From contig NC_046640.1 in NCBI RefSeq assembly GCF_900324485.2, positions 18,662,217-18,726,216 of the forward strand: 64,000 nucleotides of DNA. The letters are read 5' to 3'. Source of the DNA: Mastacembelus armatus (Eukaryota > Chordata > Actinopteri > Synbranchiformes > Mastacembelidae). Shown piece after piece: positions 7,695 to 17,705 of the stretch. The translations under genes and the position numbers were made by a program. The stretch's first letter is position 1. The number at the start of each line of letters is the position of its first letter. The notes under the pieces were generated by a model, which was not told the origin of the DNA, did not search any database, and worked only from the letters and a program-made list of their open reading frames with translations.

Positions 7695-10525
7695 CTTCTT
7701 CTTCTCCTTTGGGCTGCTCCCTTCAGGGGTCGCCACAGTGAATCCTCTGCCTCCATTTAACCCTATCCTCTGTATCCTCCTCACCCACACCAACTATCCT
7801 CATGTCCTCCTTCACTACATCCAAGAACCTCCTCTTTGGTCTTCCTCTAGGCCTCCTTCCTGGCAGCTCTAACCTCAGCATCTTTTTACCAATGTATTCA
7901 CTGTCCCTCCTCTGAACATGTCCAAACCATCTCAATCTGGCTTCCCTGGCTTTTTCTCCAAAACATCTAACATGAGATGTCCCTCTGATGTCCTCATTCC
8001 TGATCCTATCCATCCTCATCACTCCCAGAGAGAACCTCAACATCTTCATCTCTGCTACCTCCAGCTCTGCCTCCTGTCTTTTTCTCAGTGCCACTGTCTC
8101 TAAACCAGACAACATTGCTGGTCTCACCACTGTCTTGTCCACCTTTCCTTTCATTCTTGCTGACACTCTTTTGTCACATATCACACATGACACTTTCCTC
8201 CACCCGTTCCAACCTGCTTGCTAGATTCCTGTCTAACCTCATCTGTCAGCCTGTCCATCACCACAGCAAACAAGAAGGGGCTCAAAGCCAATCCTTGGTG
8301 CAGTCCCACCTCCACCTTGAACTCCTCTGTCACCCCTACAGCGCACCTCACCATTGTCTTATAGCTCTCATACATGTCATGTACCACTCGAACATACTTC
8401 TCTGCCACTCCAGACTTCCTCATACAAAACCACAGCTCCTCTCTCGGCACCGTCATACACTTTTTCTAAGTCTACAAAGACACAATGCAGCTCCTTCTGG
8501 CCTTCTCTGTACTTCTTCACCAGCATTCTCAAAGCAAATATTGCATATGTGGTTCTCTTTCTTGGCATGAAACCATACTGCTGCTCACAAATGCTCACTT
8601 CTGACCTCAGCCTAGCCTCCACTACTCTTTCCCATAACTTCATTGTGTGACTCATCAGCTTTATTCCTCTGTAGTTTCCACAACTCTGCATGTTGTTCTT
8701 AAAGATGGGCACCAGTACACTTCTCCTCCATTCCCCACGCATCCTCTCACTCTCCAAGATCTTGTTAAGTAGCCCAGTCAAAAACTCTACTGCCACCACT
8801 CCTAAACACTTCCATAACTCCACGGGTATGTCGTCAGGACCAACTGCCTTTCCACACTTCATCCTGTTCAACGCCATCCTCACGTCATCCTTACTGATCT
8901 TTGCTACTTCCTGCTCCACAACAGTCACCTCTTCTACTCTGGGATCTCTAACATTTTCCTCATTCATCAACTCTTCAAAGTATTCCTTCCATCTTTCCAT
9001 CACACTTGTGGCACCTGTCAACATATTTCCATCCATATCCTTGATCACCCTAACCTGCTGCACATCCTTCCCATCTCTGTCTCTGCCTCGACAACCTGTA
9101 CCAATCTATGTGTCCAACCTATCATACAAATCCTCATACGCCCTTTGTTTGGCCTTTGCCACCTCTACCTTCACTTTGCGCTGCATCTCCCTGTACTCCT
9201 GTCTGTTCTCTTCTGTCCTCTCAGTGTCCCACTTCTTCTTAGCTAACCTTTTCCTCTTAACACACTCCTGAACTTTCTCATTCCACCACAAAGCCTCCTT
9301 ATTTGTTTTCCTCTTTCCAGATAACACACCAAGTACCCTCCTACCTATCTCCCTGATCACTTCAGCTGTAGCTGTCGAGTCATCCGGAAGAACCTCCTGA
9401 TCTCACAGAGCCTGTTTCAGCTCATCCCTGAAAGCCACACAACACTCTTCCTTCTTCAACTTCCACCACTTGGTCCTCTGCTCTGCCCTTGTCCTCTTCA
9501 TCTTCCTCACCACCAGAGTCACCATACACACCACCGTCCTATGCTGTCTGGCTACACTTTCCCCAACCACTACTTTGCAGTCACTGATCTTTTTCAGGTT
9601 GGAACATCTGCACAAGATGTAATCAGCTTGTGTGCTCCTGCCTCCACTCTTATATGTCACCATATGCTCCTCCCTTTTCTGGAAAAATATGTTCACCACA
9701 GCCATTTCCACCCTTTTTGCGAAGTCTACCACCATCTGTCCTTCTGCATTCCTGTCCTGCATACCAAACTTACCCATCACTTCCTCATCACCTGTTTCCC
9801 TCACCAACATGTCCGTTGAAATGTGCCCCAATGACCAATCTCTCCACACTAGGGATACCCTGATTCAGCTCATCCATCTCCCTCCAGAATTTCTCCTTCT
9901 CGTCTAACTCACATCCTACCTGTGGGGCATAACCACTGACAACATTCAACATCACACCTTCAACTTCCAGCTTCAGACTAATCACCCTATCTGACACTCT
10001 CTTCACCTCCAGAACATTCCTAGCAAAATCCTCCTTCAGGATAACTCCTACTCCATTCCTCTTTCCATCCACACCATGATAAAACAGCTTGAACCCTGCT
10101 CCTAATCTATAGGCCTTGCTACCTTTCCACTTTGTCTCCTGAACACACAAGATATCCACCTTTCTTCTCTCCATCATATCAACCAACTCTCTAGTTTTCC
10201 CTGACAAAGTTCCTACATTCAAAGTCCCTACTCCTTCACTACTGCCCTTCCTCTTCTCTCTTTGCTTACAAACACGCCTTCCTCCTCTCCTTTTTCAACC
10301 AACAGTAGTCTAATTTCCACTGGCACCCTGTAGCTTAACAGCACCAGTGGCGGTCGTTGTTAATCCGGGTCGCGACTGATCCGGTGTGGAAGTCATATCT
10401 GTGATTCACATGTTTGATTTGGCTTAGGTTTTACGTTGGATGCCCTTCCTGACACAACCCTCTGCATTTACCCGGACTTGGGACTGGCACATGAAGACAC
10501 TGGATTGTGCCCCCCTGTGGTTGCA
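7695..10525 (-). mobile_element. RTE-clade non-LTR retrotransposon (LINE), minus strand, defective
   Basis: Reading the minus strand: a 5' region from about 10525, an AP-endonuclease (10222-9788; GTLSGKTRELVDMM, QETKWKG, SGYAPQVG), a linker (9849-9106), a reverse transcriptase (9063-8377 and 8456-8181; GPDDIP, NYRGIKLMSH, VFVDLEK, GLHQG) and a C-terminal part (8193-7723; ARLRWFGHVQRR, PGRRPRGRPKRR). The 3' end finishes in GAAGAAGAAG, typical of these fish RTE elements. Several frameshifts are evident, and near 8215 a deletion of roughly 300 bp removes the FADD catalytic segment of the polymerase, so the element is dead. It sits in the spacer upstream of V6 and is flanked by a 17-bp imperfect target duplication. 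Confidence 0.9.
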
Positions 10526-10542
10526 TTTGACAGAAAATAGAT
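10526..10542. repeat. Right target-site duplication of the LINE
   Basis: Partner of 7678-7694 with two mismatches. Confidence 0.75.
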
Positions 10543-10801
10543 GATCTGTTGTTATTTGTATGTTACATCTGTAAAGCAAATAAATGTATTCACCTATAGA
10601 AAAATAAAGTCACTACAGTGAAAATGTTAGTAAGTTCTGCTAAAAGATGCCAAACAACAATCAGGATCTTAATGTGAATTAACACATCACAGATAAAAGC
10701 AGTGTCCTGATATTGTGACCAGCACTAATCTGAAATGTTCACAGGAAACATATCAACACTTATTTATACTAAAGACATTTTCTTGGTTAAATTTTACATG
10801 T

Positions 10802-11150
10802 TGCCTCACAGTAAGGAGGTTGTGGGTTCGCAACTTGGCCTTTCTGTGTGGAGTTTGCATGTTCTCCCTGTGCTTGTGTGGGTTTTCTCCAGGTACTCCG
10901 GTTTCCTCCCACATGTCCAAAAACATGTATGTCAGGTTGATTGGTGACTCTAAATTGCCCATAGGAGTGAGTGTGAGTGTGTGAGGTTTTTTGTCTTTGA
11001 GTGTCTCTATGTGGCCCTGTGATGGACTGGTGACCTGTCCAGGGTGTAACCCTGCCTTTCACCCAAACAGAGCTGGGATATGCTCCAGAAGATCCCTGTG
11101 ATCCTGGTTCAGGAATAAGCGGGTATAGAAAATGAATGAATGAATGAATG
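10802..11150 (+). mobile_element. tRNA-headed SINE-like element (5'-shortened)
   Basis: Begins TTGCCTCACAG, then GTGGGTTCG (a tRNA B-box-like stretch), the common fish body (GTGTGGAGTTTGCATG, TGGTGACTCTAAATTGCCC, GATGGACTGGTGACC) and a tail of (GAAT)n. TTACATGT flanks it at 10794-10801 and 11151-11158. The same site near 22300 (TTAAATGTTACATGTTTG) is empty, so this copy came in after the V-block duplication. Confidence 0.75.
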
Positions 11151-11158
11151 TTACATGT

Positions 11159-11597
11159 ATGTTTAAAATGTGAAGACCTTTAATATGATGGATATGTGCA
11201 TTTATGTCATTTTAAAATCATGAGCCAGTTGAAAATGTTCAAAAACGTCAACTTTGATTGTTTTTACAGCAAGTTTGTGTATGTGTGGTCTTAATGTCAT
11301 GTGTCAGATCAGTGGTCTGAAGGCTCCTAAACTGGTGACAAATGAAATGGAAAGAGACCTTTCTGAAGATGAACTTCTTGTTAGGCTCTAAGTTTTTAAA
11401 GTCAGTCTAATTTACTGTTTACTAATGTTCCGTGAATTTACTATCTGAGTAATTAAGATGATATTGATAAATTAAAGAACATATAAAATCAACCAACTGT
11501 TCCCTGTTTACTCCAAAAGTAAACTGGTCTGAAATCATTAGTGGTCTGAGGGCTCCTCCTCTGGTGGCTTCATGTTACAGGTTTTCAGGCACTGAGG
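11159..11597. other. Spacer downstream of V7
   Basis: No gene. Paralogous to 2790-3235 and 22310-22752. Confidence 0.6.
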
Positions 11598-11636
11598 GGT
11601 TTTTGTTCAGGTCTACTGATGGTTTGTGTTATTGTG
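11598..11636 (-). other. V7 RSS (heptamer CACAATA, family-B type)
   Basis: CACAATA, 23-bp spacer, ACAAAAACC. The RSS and its flank match those of V5, V8, V14 and V16 rather than other family-A segments. Confidence 0.8.
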
Positions 11637-12082
11637 GGTCTCTGGCACAGTAATAAACTGCTGTGTCCTCCGTCTTCAGACTGTTCATCTTTAGATAAAG
11701 TTTACTGCTGGAGTCATCTCTGGAGATGGTGAATCTACCCTGGACTGACTGGGAGTAATAGATATGTGAACTGCCAGTGTATATATATGCAACCCACTCC
11801 AGTGTTTTTCCAGGAGCCTGTCTGACCCAGGCCATATCGTAGCTGCTGAGTGAGAATCCAGAGGCTGTACAGGTCAATGTGTGGGATTCTCCAGGCCTTT
11901 TAACCACTGGTTCAGATTGTGTCAGAGTCTGACCATCAACACCTGTCAAGACAAACCAGAAAATAGTCAGTTGATGTAAGTTTGCACCTTCTTGAAAACA
12001 GATTGATTTCAAGCTTTGCAGATATTTTCTCACCTGCCCAGCAGATGGTTAAAAGCAGCAGTCCTGTCCTATAGTCCATCAT
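11637..12082 (-). CDS. ighv: IGH V segment V7 (family A body, family-B RSS)
   Basis: Leader exon 12034-12082 and V exon 11637-11942, clean splice sites. FR1 and FR2 are family A ([19 protein letters not shown]), while FR3 carries [26 protein letters not shown]; the [11 protein letters not shown] end and the CACAATA RSS resemble family B. V3 shares this 3' half. The segment is open and appears functional; the mosaic pattern suggests recombination or gene conversion between neighbours. Confidence 0.88.
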
Positions 12083-12154
12083 GTTAAACTGTGTGTCCAC
12101 TGTTCTCTGTCGTCCTCTCTGCAGTCAGATAAGTAGAGGTGGAAGACATCTGAG

Positions 12155-12162
12155 TTTTGCAT
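12155..12162 (-). promoter_or_regulatory. Octamer variant ATGCAAAA, V7 promoter
   Basis: Family-A octamer variant upstream of V7 leader. Confidence 0.6.
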
Positions 12163-12310
12163 TGACTCCTCCTCTCCGGAAGGAGTGAACCAGACTGGTC
12201 ATCATAGACCTTGTTTGATAAATGTAAAAAATATATGAATTTGAATTGAATTTGTGTAGTTGCCAAAGGTCGACTCTTATCTGGTGACAAAAGCACATCA
12301 CAGACCTGAG

Positions 12311-12704
12311 ACGTGATTCGAGGAATTTCACTGAAATAAAAGCAAAGAGATCTATTTTTATTTCCCTGACAGAAAATCTTAACTGAAAAAAACTGTTAAT
12401 AGAATAATATAAATTAAAACTTTGCTCTTTAACTCATTGGAAGAGACAATGCAGTTGGTTTGAATCATGAAGAAGTTTCAGTTTCTAACATATCAGTGAA
12501 GCTGACTAAAGAGAACGAAAGATGCTAATTTCTTTATGATTTACTGAATGTCATTATAGAAGAATAATCTATTTTATATTGTTTACACATTTTCAGTGCA
12601 CTTTACTTTTGCAACACTGTTTTCTGTGAACTATGATAAAATCATTAGTGGTCTGAGGGCTCCTCCTCTGGTGGCTTCATGTTACAGGTTTTCAGGCACT
12701 GAGG
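12311..12704. other. Spacer V7-V8
   Basis: No gene; copy of the 4830-5223 spacer. Confidence 0.6.
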
Positions 12705-12743
12705 GGTTTTTGTTCAGGTCTACTGATGGTTTGTGTTATTGTG
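12705..12743 (-). other. V8 RSS (heptamer CACAATA)
   Basis: CACAATA, 23-bp spacer, ACAAAAACC. Confidence 0.8.
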
Positions 12744-13043
12744 AGTCTCTGGCACAGTAATACACAGCAGTGTCTTCAGGCTGCATGTTCTGTCCGTTCA
12801 GAGTCGCTGTCTTGCTGGAAGAGTCTACGTCAATACTGAACTTGTTCTTTAGTGAATCTTTGTATGCTGTGGTGCATCCAGCACATGCACTTCCAATCCA
12901 CTCCAGTCCTTTCCCTGCAGGCTGTCTGATCCAAGCTGTGTAGTAGCTGCTCATAGAATAAGAGACCTGACAGGTGATGGTCAGACGTTGACCTGGCTGC
13001 ACAGTCACAGAGGCTGGCTGTGTCAGCTGTTCACATTTCACAC
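12744..13043 (-). pseudogene. V8, family-B V lacking leader exon and promoter
   Basis: The V exon is fully open ([38 protein letters not shown]) with a normal acceptor at 13044-13045. Just upstream, at about 13082, sequence that in V5 lies inside the leader intron joins directly to sequence that in V5 lies upstream of the octamer (TAATAGTTGGTTCATTG). About 0.2 kb containing leader exon, TATA and octamer is deleted. CDR2 holds two unpaired cysteines (SACAGC). It cannot be transcribed or secreted in the normal way. Confidence 0.88.
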
Positions 13044-13272
13044 CTGTTAAAAATAATAAATATATTATGACAAATTATCAAATTAATAGTTGGTTCATTG
13101 TTCAGTGAAAACATGGCTGGAAATCAGCTCTGCATTAGATATGAATGTTTCATTTCTTTTCACATTTAACTGTAACATGTTGAAAAGGTCCCAGCATTTA
13201 CTTCAACTGTTCCTGAAAACTGTTAATGCCTGAATGACAGTAATTAAAATTCCAAACTTATATACATAGTAT

Positions 13273-13766
13273 TGTAACAACTGGTGGGTTTCTTTGTTGG
13301 AGGTAAGCTACCATGGCTCTGAACTAGACGGCTAGCAGGATGCTAGCAGCTATCGCCGTACTTGCTAGCGAGAGAGAGCGCGCGAGAGAGAGAGCGCTCG
13401 TGCCCCATACACCGCACGACCCCGAGCGTCTCAGTAAATAAGTGTGGTCTTCTAAAGTAACCAGTAGGAGGCAGTTTTCGTCGTTTACGCAATTTATTAC
13501 TCAGCGAACAAGCTATCAAACTCACACACTTACAAGCGCTGTCACTAAGCCCCTTTTCCACACACACCGCCCAGAGTCATGGTGACAGCCGCTCCCACTA
13601 AACAACCCCACACGAACACACACAACCCCTCCCTACACAACCCAATGTACACAATAACTCCAAACAGAACGTAACTCTCAACACATTTGAACAAGTAACC
13701 TAACTAAACACTGATAACAATTCCCACAATGCACCTGGCCGCCAACTCCCTGGCCAAGTTGCTACA
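13273..13766. mobile_element. Possible solo LTR or similar insertion, old
   Basis: A 494-bp stretch that differs from its surroundings: GC-rich with CpGs and a (GA)n run. Its ends are TGTAACAACTGG and CCAAGTTGCTACA, a TG...CA pair that is also an imperfect inverted repeat. GTAT flanks both sides (13269-13272, 13767-13770), though a 9-bp imperfect flank duplication can also be drawn. No coding parts. A solo LTR of unknown family or a small DNA element would both fit. Confidence 0.4.
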
Positions 13767-13770
13767 GTAT

Positions 13771-14356
13771 TATAAATGTCCTGCAGACTGCAGCAGAAGA
13801 GAAAAAAACGTTTTTATTTGAAATGTTTTATTGGTGTCAGCTGCAGTGTAAGTCAAATGAAAGCAGCACAAATACATTCAAATACTCTTTACTCCTCTAT
13901 CAATAACAAATGTTTTTTCTACGTTTAAGTAATTATCATAAATATACTTTTTGTTTGTTAAACTACCACCATGAATAGAAACTAAAAATAATAAACTCCA
14001 GACAATTGTGTTTTCCATTCTGTGATAAATATTGTAGTTCAGTTCTCTGTGATCAGTCTTTCAAAAATGCATAAACTTGTCCCACAGTGCTCTGCAAGTT
14101 ATTGATGTGTTTATAAGATGGGAAGTGTTTGCATAGACCTCCCTCTACTGGTTTAAAAAGGGAACATGTAACACACATTTTCATAAACTGAATATTTTTT
14201 AAACACCATAGGAATTTTTTTAGGAGTTTTCTTGATACTGTAACAGAGAATGAGCTACTATTAATTTGATCTTTGTAAGGTGTTAATTTATGACCCATCT
14301 CTCTGAAACAGCTGAAATCTTGCTCTGAGGCAACTGAGTGTTTGGTTCAGTTTTTG
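13771..14356. other. Spacer downstream of V9, with an orphan promoter-like pair
   Basis: No V exon. The 14050-14220 part is repeated at 18735-18905, and holds an octamer variant plus TATAAA on the minus strand (see 14110-14134). Confidence 0.55.
14110..14134 (-). promoter_or_regulatory. Orphan octamer-TATA pair (copy 1)
   Basis: ATGCAAAC (14134-14127) followed 11 bp later by TATAAA (14115-14110) on the minus strand, like a family-B V promoter, yet no leader or V exon follows. A second copy is at 18795-18819. Confidence 0.45.
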
Positions 14357-14395
14357 GGTTTTTGTGCAGGTTGGTTTGTGGTTTTTACCACTCTG
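14357..14395 (-). other. V9 RSS with altered heptamer
   Basis: Heptamer CAGAGTG (14395-14389) where V11 has CACAGTG; 23-bp spacer and ACAAAAACC nonamer kept. The changed third base is one of the three essential for RAG cutting. Confidence 0.75.
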
Positions 14396-16589
14396 GGCTG
14401 ACGTGCACAGTAATAAACAGCTGTGTCCTCAGGCTGCAGATTCTCTGCTTTTATAGTCACTGTTCCAGCAGAAGTGTCTCTGCTGTAGCTGAAGTTGTTC
14501 TTCAAAGCATCATTTTGATAAAAGTCTCCTCCACCCCACATATGGAAAATCCACTCCATTGGTTTTCCTTTACGCTGTCTGATCCAACCTGCTGCATAGC
14601 TGTTATCAGTCAGAGAATAACCAGAGACCTGACAGGTGATGGTCAAAGACTGTCCAGGCTGCACAGCCTTTGAGTCTGGCTGGATGAGATTAAGACTGTG
14701 AACACCTGTGGAAACAGAAATCAACATTATCTCCATCATTGTTGGGATTGAAGTGCAAAGCAGCAATCCCAAGATATGTTCTTCGTTTTTTTTCTTTATT
14801 ATTATTATTCCGCCAATTTTCGGTCGCTATCTAGTCCTACACCGTTTGACGTAGAAACGTCATTCAAACACCGTCGAATTTTTCCCCATAGGAATGAATG
14901 GAGAAAATGTTAAAATCCCCTTTCAACTTTGTCCTCTTTGAGCTTTAACTGTGTCAGCATACTTTCAGCTAGAAACACCATTCGACCTTTAAATGGGTCA
15001 AAAGGCATTCATCTATAAGTCTTGTATTCAGCTTTTTGATATCTATTACGGTTTTTATTTAATCGCAGTTTAAGTTTTATGGTTTCTTTAGGAATTTTCT
15101 GAATTTTACATTGATGTCTATGGGAGAGAGCTAGAGTGCGTGATGTCATCACTAGAGTGGGATAAGCTGTTAAGTTTATGTAAAATTTTTCTCTCTAACT
15201 CGCCGTCACGGCCACAATTTTGACTCTTCATACACCATTTTCTCAAAAGTAGTAGAGATTTTTGTCTTCTTTCAGGCAATGCAGTTCTCATTTTCATAGG
15301 ACCTACAGTTTATCCACCACGTGGCCAAACAGACAGAGAGTGACTGCTCAATCTCTCATTCACTCCCATTATAAAGAGCTCTACAATTTCTGGAGAGAAA
15401 CACAAATGAAGGCTGTTTCTAACTCGCCACCAATCCTTCATTTTTTGGAATATGTGGTTGGTAATTAAGAATGACTGGCTGCCTAATGTCCACTGCTGTT
15501 ACACTTGGTGACCACTCAGTACCACCCCCCCCACCCCCACTCTGGGCATAGGTCACCATAGCAACAGCTTAGAAAGCAATAGCAGCATAGCAGCTGTCTG
15601 TGGTTGGTAATTAAGAATGACTGGCTGCCTAATGTCCACTGCTGTTACACATGGTGACCATTCTCAGTTCCCCCTACACTCTGGGCTTAGGTCACCATAA
15701 TAACAGCTCACAAAGCAATAGCAGCATAGCAGCTGTCTGTGGTTGGTAGTTAAGAATGACTGGCTGCCTAATGTCCACTGGTGTTACATATGGTGACCAT
15801 TCTCAGTCCCCCCCCCCACTCTAGGCTTAGGTCACCATAGTAACAGCTCAACACAAAGCAATAGCAGCATAGCAGCTGTCTGGTTGGTAATTAAGAATGA
15901 CTGCCTGCCTAATGCTGTTACACATGGGCACCATTCTCAGTTATTTAGAGCAAATATTCAAAATAAAGTTCATATTCTTGTACAAGGTCCCAAGAGTCTC
16001 CTGCAGCACTTTGTCCTTTCAAAATAAAAGCCCTGAAATAGCATTTTCTCAATAGAAAAGCCCTGAAACAGCAACTCAGTATTAAAACGGACGTTAGTTA
16101 TTGGCATATAGTTTCAGGCACCAAGTGAGGCCATTTTCCATATCAGCCATGGCTTCTGACATGGTCAGACTTTCACAATAAAAGTCTACAGTTATTTATA
16201 GGAAGTTAGTTACATTTTTATTAAAGTATGAGGAATATTCAAAATAAAGTCCAGATTCTTTTGTGAGTTCCCATGAGTCTCCTGCAGCTCTTTGTCCTTT
16301 CAGAATAAAAGCCTTTTTAAAGCATTTTCTCAAAATTAAAGCACCCTCACTACAGTTCGTATTTCTCGATTATTGCAACCGCGTCGGGCAATTCAAAACA
16401 TGCTTCGGCGACGCGGTTTGCCTTGAGCTTTTCGCGACAATCAGCAATCCCAACGCAATTTCTTCAGAAATTGTATCGTCTAGTTCATCTGAATATTCAG
16501 TGTTTCTAATATGTTTGTTAGTGTGAATCCACTGAAAGCTCCTCACAGGATCCAGCTGCCAGCAGCAGTATCAGAGCTACAGAGAACAT
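14396..16589 (-). CDS. ighv: IGH V segment V9 (family C), leader intron enlarged by insertion
   Basis: Leader exon 16547-16589 (MFSVALILLLAAGS, donor GTGAG) and V exon 14396-14705 with a TTTCCACAG acceptor. FR1 TITCQVSGYSL, FR2 GWIRQRKGK, FR3 SYSRDTSAG to [12 protein letters not shown]. Frame is open. The leader intron, under 100 bp in V1 and V11, is about 1.84 kb because a 1.74-kb Helitron-like element sits in it. The RSS heptamer reads CAGAGTG. Splicing may survive, but rearrangement should be very inefficient, so functional status is doubtful. Confidence 0.8.
14741..16483 (-). mobile_element. Non-autonomous Helitron/Helentron-like element in V9 intron
   Basis: The empty site in V11 reads CCATCATTCATCTG; in V9 it is split after CCATCATT and resumes at TTCATCTG. 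The left end GTTGGGATTG (14741-14750) is an inverted partner of CAATCCCAAC (16445-16454), which lies about 30 bp inside the right end. Between them and the right end is a perfect hairpin, CAATTTCT-TC-AGAAATTG (16456-16473), then TATCGT and CTAG followed by T. Asymmetric inverted repeats, a subterminal hairpin, a CTAG|T end, insertion without clear duplication and internal minisatellite repeats are hallmarks of Helitron2/Helentron derivatives. No Rep/helicase coding sequence is present. Strand is unproven: read on plus, the hairpin end is the 3' end. Confidence 0.65.
15454..15940 (+). repeat. Minisatellite, about 140-bp unit, 3.4 copies
   Basis: Units start near 15454, 15600, 15739 and 15881 with GTGGTTGGTAATTAAGAATG, and each ends with CAGCATAGCAGCTGTCTG. 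Unit lengths are about 146, 139 and 142 bp; the last copy is partial. It is internal to the Helitron-like element. Confidence 0.85.
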
Positions 16590-16685
16590 GGTTGATGTTG
16601 AAGCTCTTCTGTCCTCTCACTGATACACAGGCCCACACTGCACTTCCTTATGAGATACATTCATTTACATATTGTTGAATCATTC

Positions 16686-16693
16686 ATTTGCAT
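16686..16693 (-). promoter_or_regulatory. Octamer ATGCAAAT, V9 promoter
   Basis: Consensus octamer upstream of the V9 leader, as in other family-C members. Confidence 0.75.
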
Positions 16694-17666
16694 CTCACAA
16701 AAATCATTTTAAACACAGATTGAAAAAACTGACCTTATAATGAAGTAGATGGTTTCACTGTATGTGGGAACATTTTATTCAGTAAGTTAATTTTATTAAA
16801 AAGACAGAGAAAGAACGCTAAAATAACTTTTAGTGTGTGTGTAATAATGTAATGGAATAATGGAAATAATATATATTAATTTATAAGACTTACTGTGTAA
16901 ATGTTTTATAAATGACTGGTTTCAGCACATTGTTGTCTTGTCCTTGGGCTTTTAGTGAAGAAACAGTCCACACACTAAACTGTTGTTACTAAAATATGTA
17001 AATTTGAAATGAACTCACCACAGATAAAAGCAGTGTCCTGATCCTGGTGATTTATCTGACTGTTATCAGACTGTGAGAACATGGTTGCTGCTGAAACTAA
17101 ACTGATGTGATCTTTTCTACAGTGAAAAGTTTGCTTTGGTTTGTTTGTTTGTTTTGTTGATGTTATGTTGCAGAAACTGACTTTCTAAGGATGAATTTCT
17201 CATTAGACGAGTTTTTAAAGTCAAAATATTAGAAAAATGTATTTCATTACTGACTCATGGCCCTCCCCCTTTCTTTGCTTTTCCTGTTCACCTTTTTACG
17301 TCACGTTAAAATGTTTAATAATCAGACACACGTAGTGTTAGCAGAAATAGAAACATCTGATACTTCTCACTGTTCCTCTGCTGATACTCTAATATCATGT
17401 ATGTGTTGCTGCTCTGGTTCTTTGAGAGCTCCCTCAACAAGCAGAATCTCTTCTACTGAATCTGTGGAACAGTATGTTTTTTCAGCCTCACATTAGGTGG
17501 AAATTTGCTCATTTTGAAAAAAGAAAGAATCAGGGTCAGAGTGAGTGGAACAGGACCAGTCAAATCTGCTGCTGATATTTCTAGGTTTCTATTTAGAATT
17601 GGACTTTATTGATGATATGAGTAACTATTGTTGAGAAATATGATCCCAGTAAGACTGAGTCCTGTA
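16694..17666. other. Spacer V9-V10
   Basis: AT-rich, no gene or recognisable element; short open frames here look random. Confidence 0.55.
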
Positions 17667-17705
17667 GGTTTTTGTACAGCTGCTGAACCAACTCCAGTCA
17701 CTGTG
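17667..17705 (-). other. V10 23-RSS (consensus)
   Basis: CACAGTG, 23-bp spacer, ACAAAAACC. Confidence 0.88.

Noticed and set aside
8088-10000. Several plus-strand open frames of 60-190 codons across 7.9-9.9 kb
   Set aside because: They are antisense shadows of the minus-strand RTE LINE, rich in Ser, Leu and His without any domain.
10715-11062. Open frames on both strands in 10.7-11.1 kb
   Set aside because: They lie within the SINE-like repeat and have no coding signal.
14053-14298. 81-codon minus-strand frame downstream of V9
   Set aside because: No V or known domain; the block is duplicated at 18735 without keeping the frame.
17257-17496. 79-codon plus-strand frame in the V9-V10 spacer
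   Set aside because: No homology recognised, no splice or promoter context.
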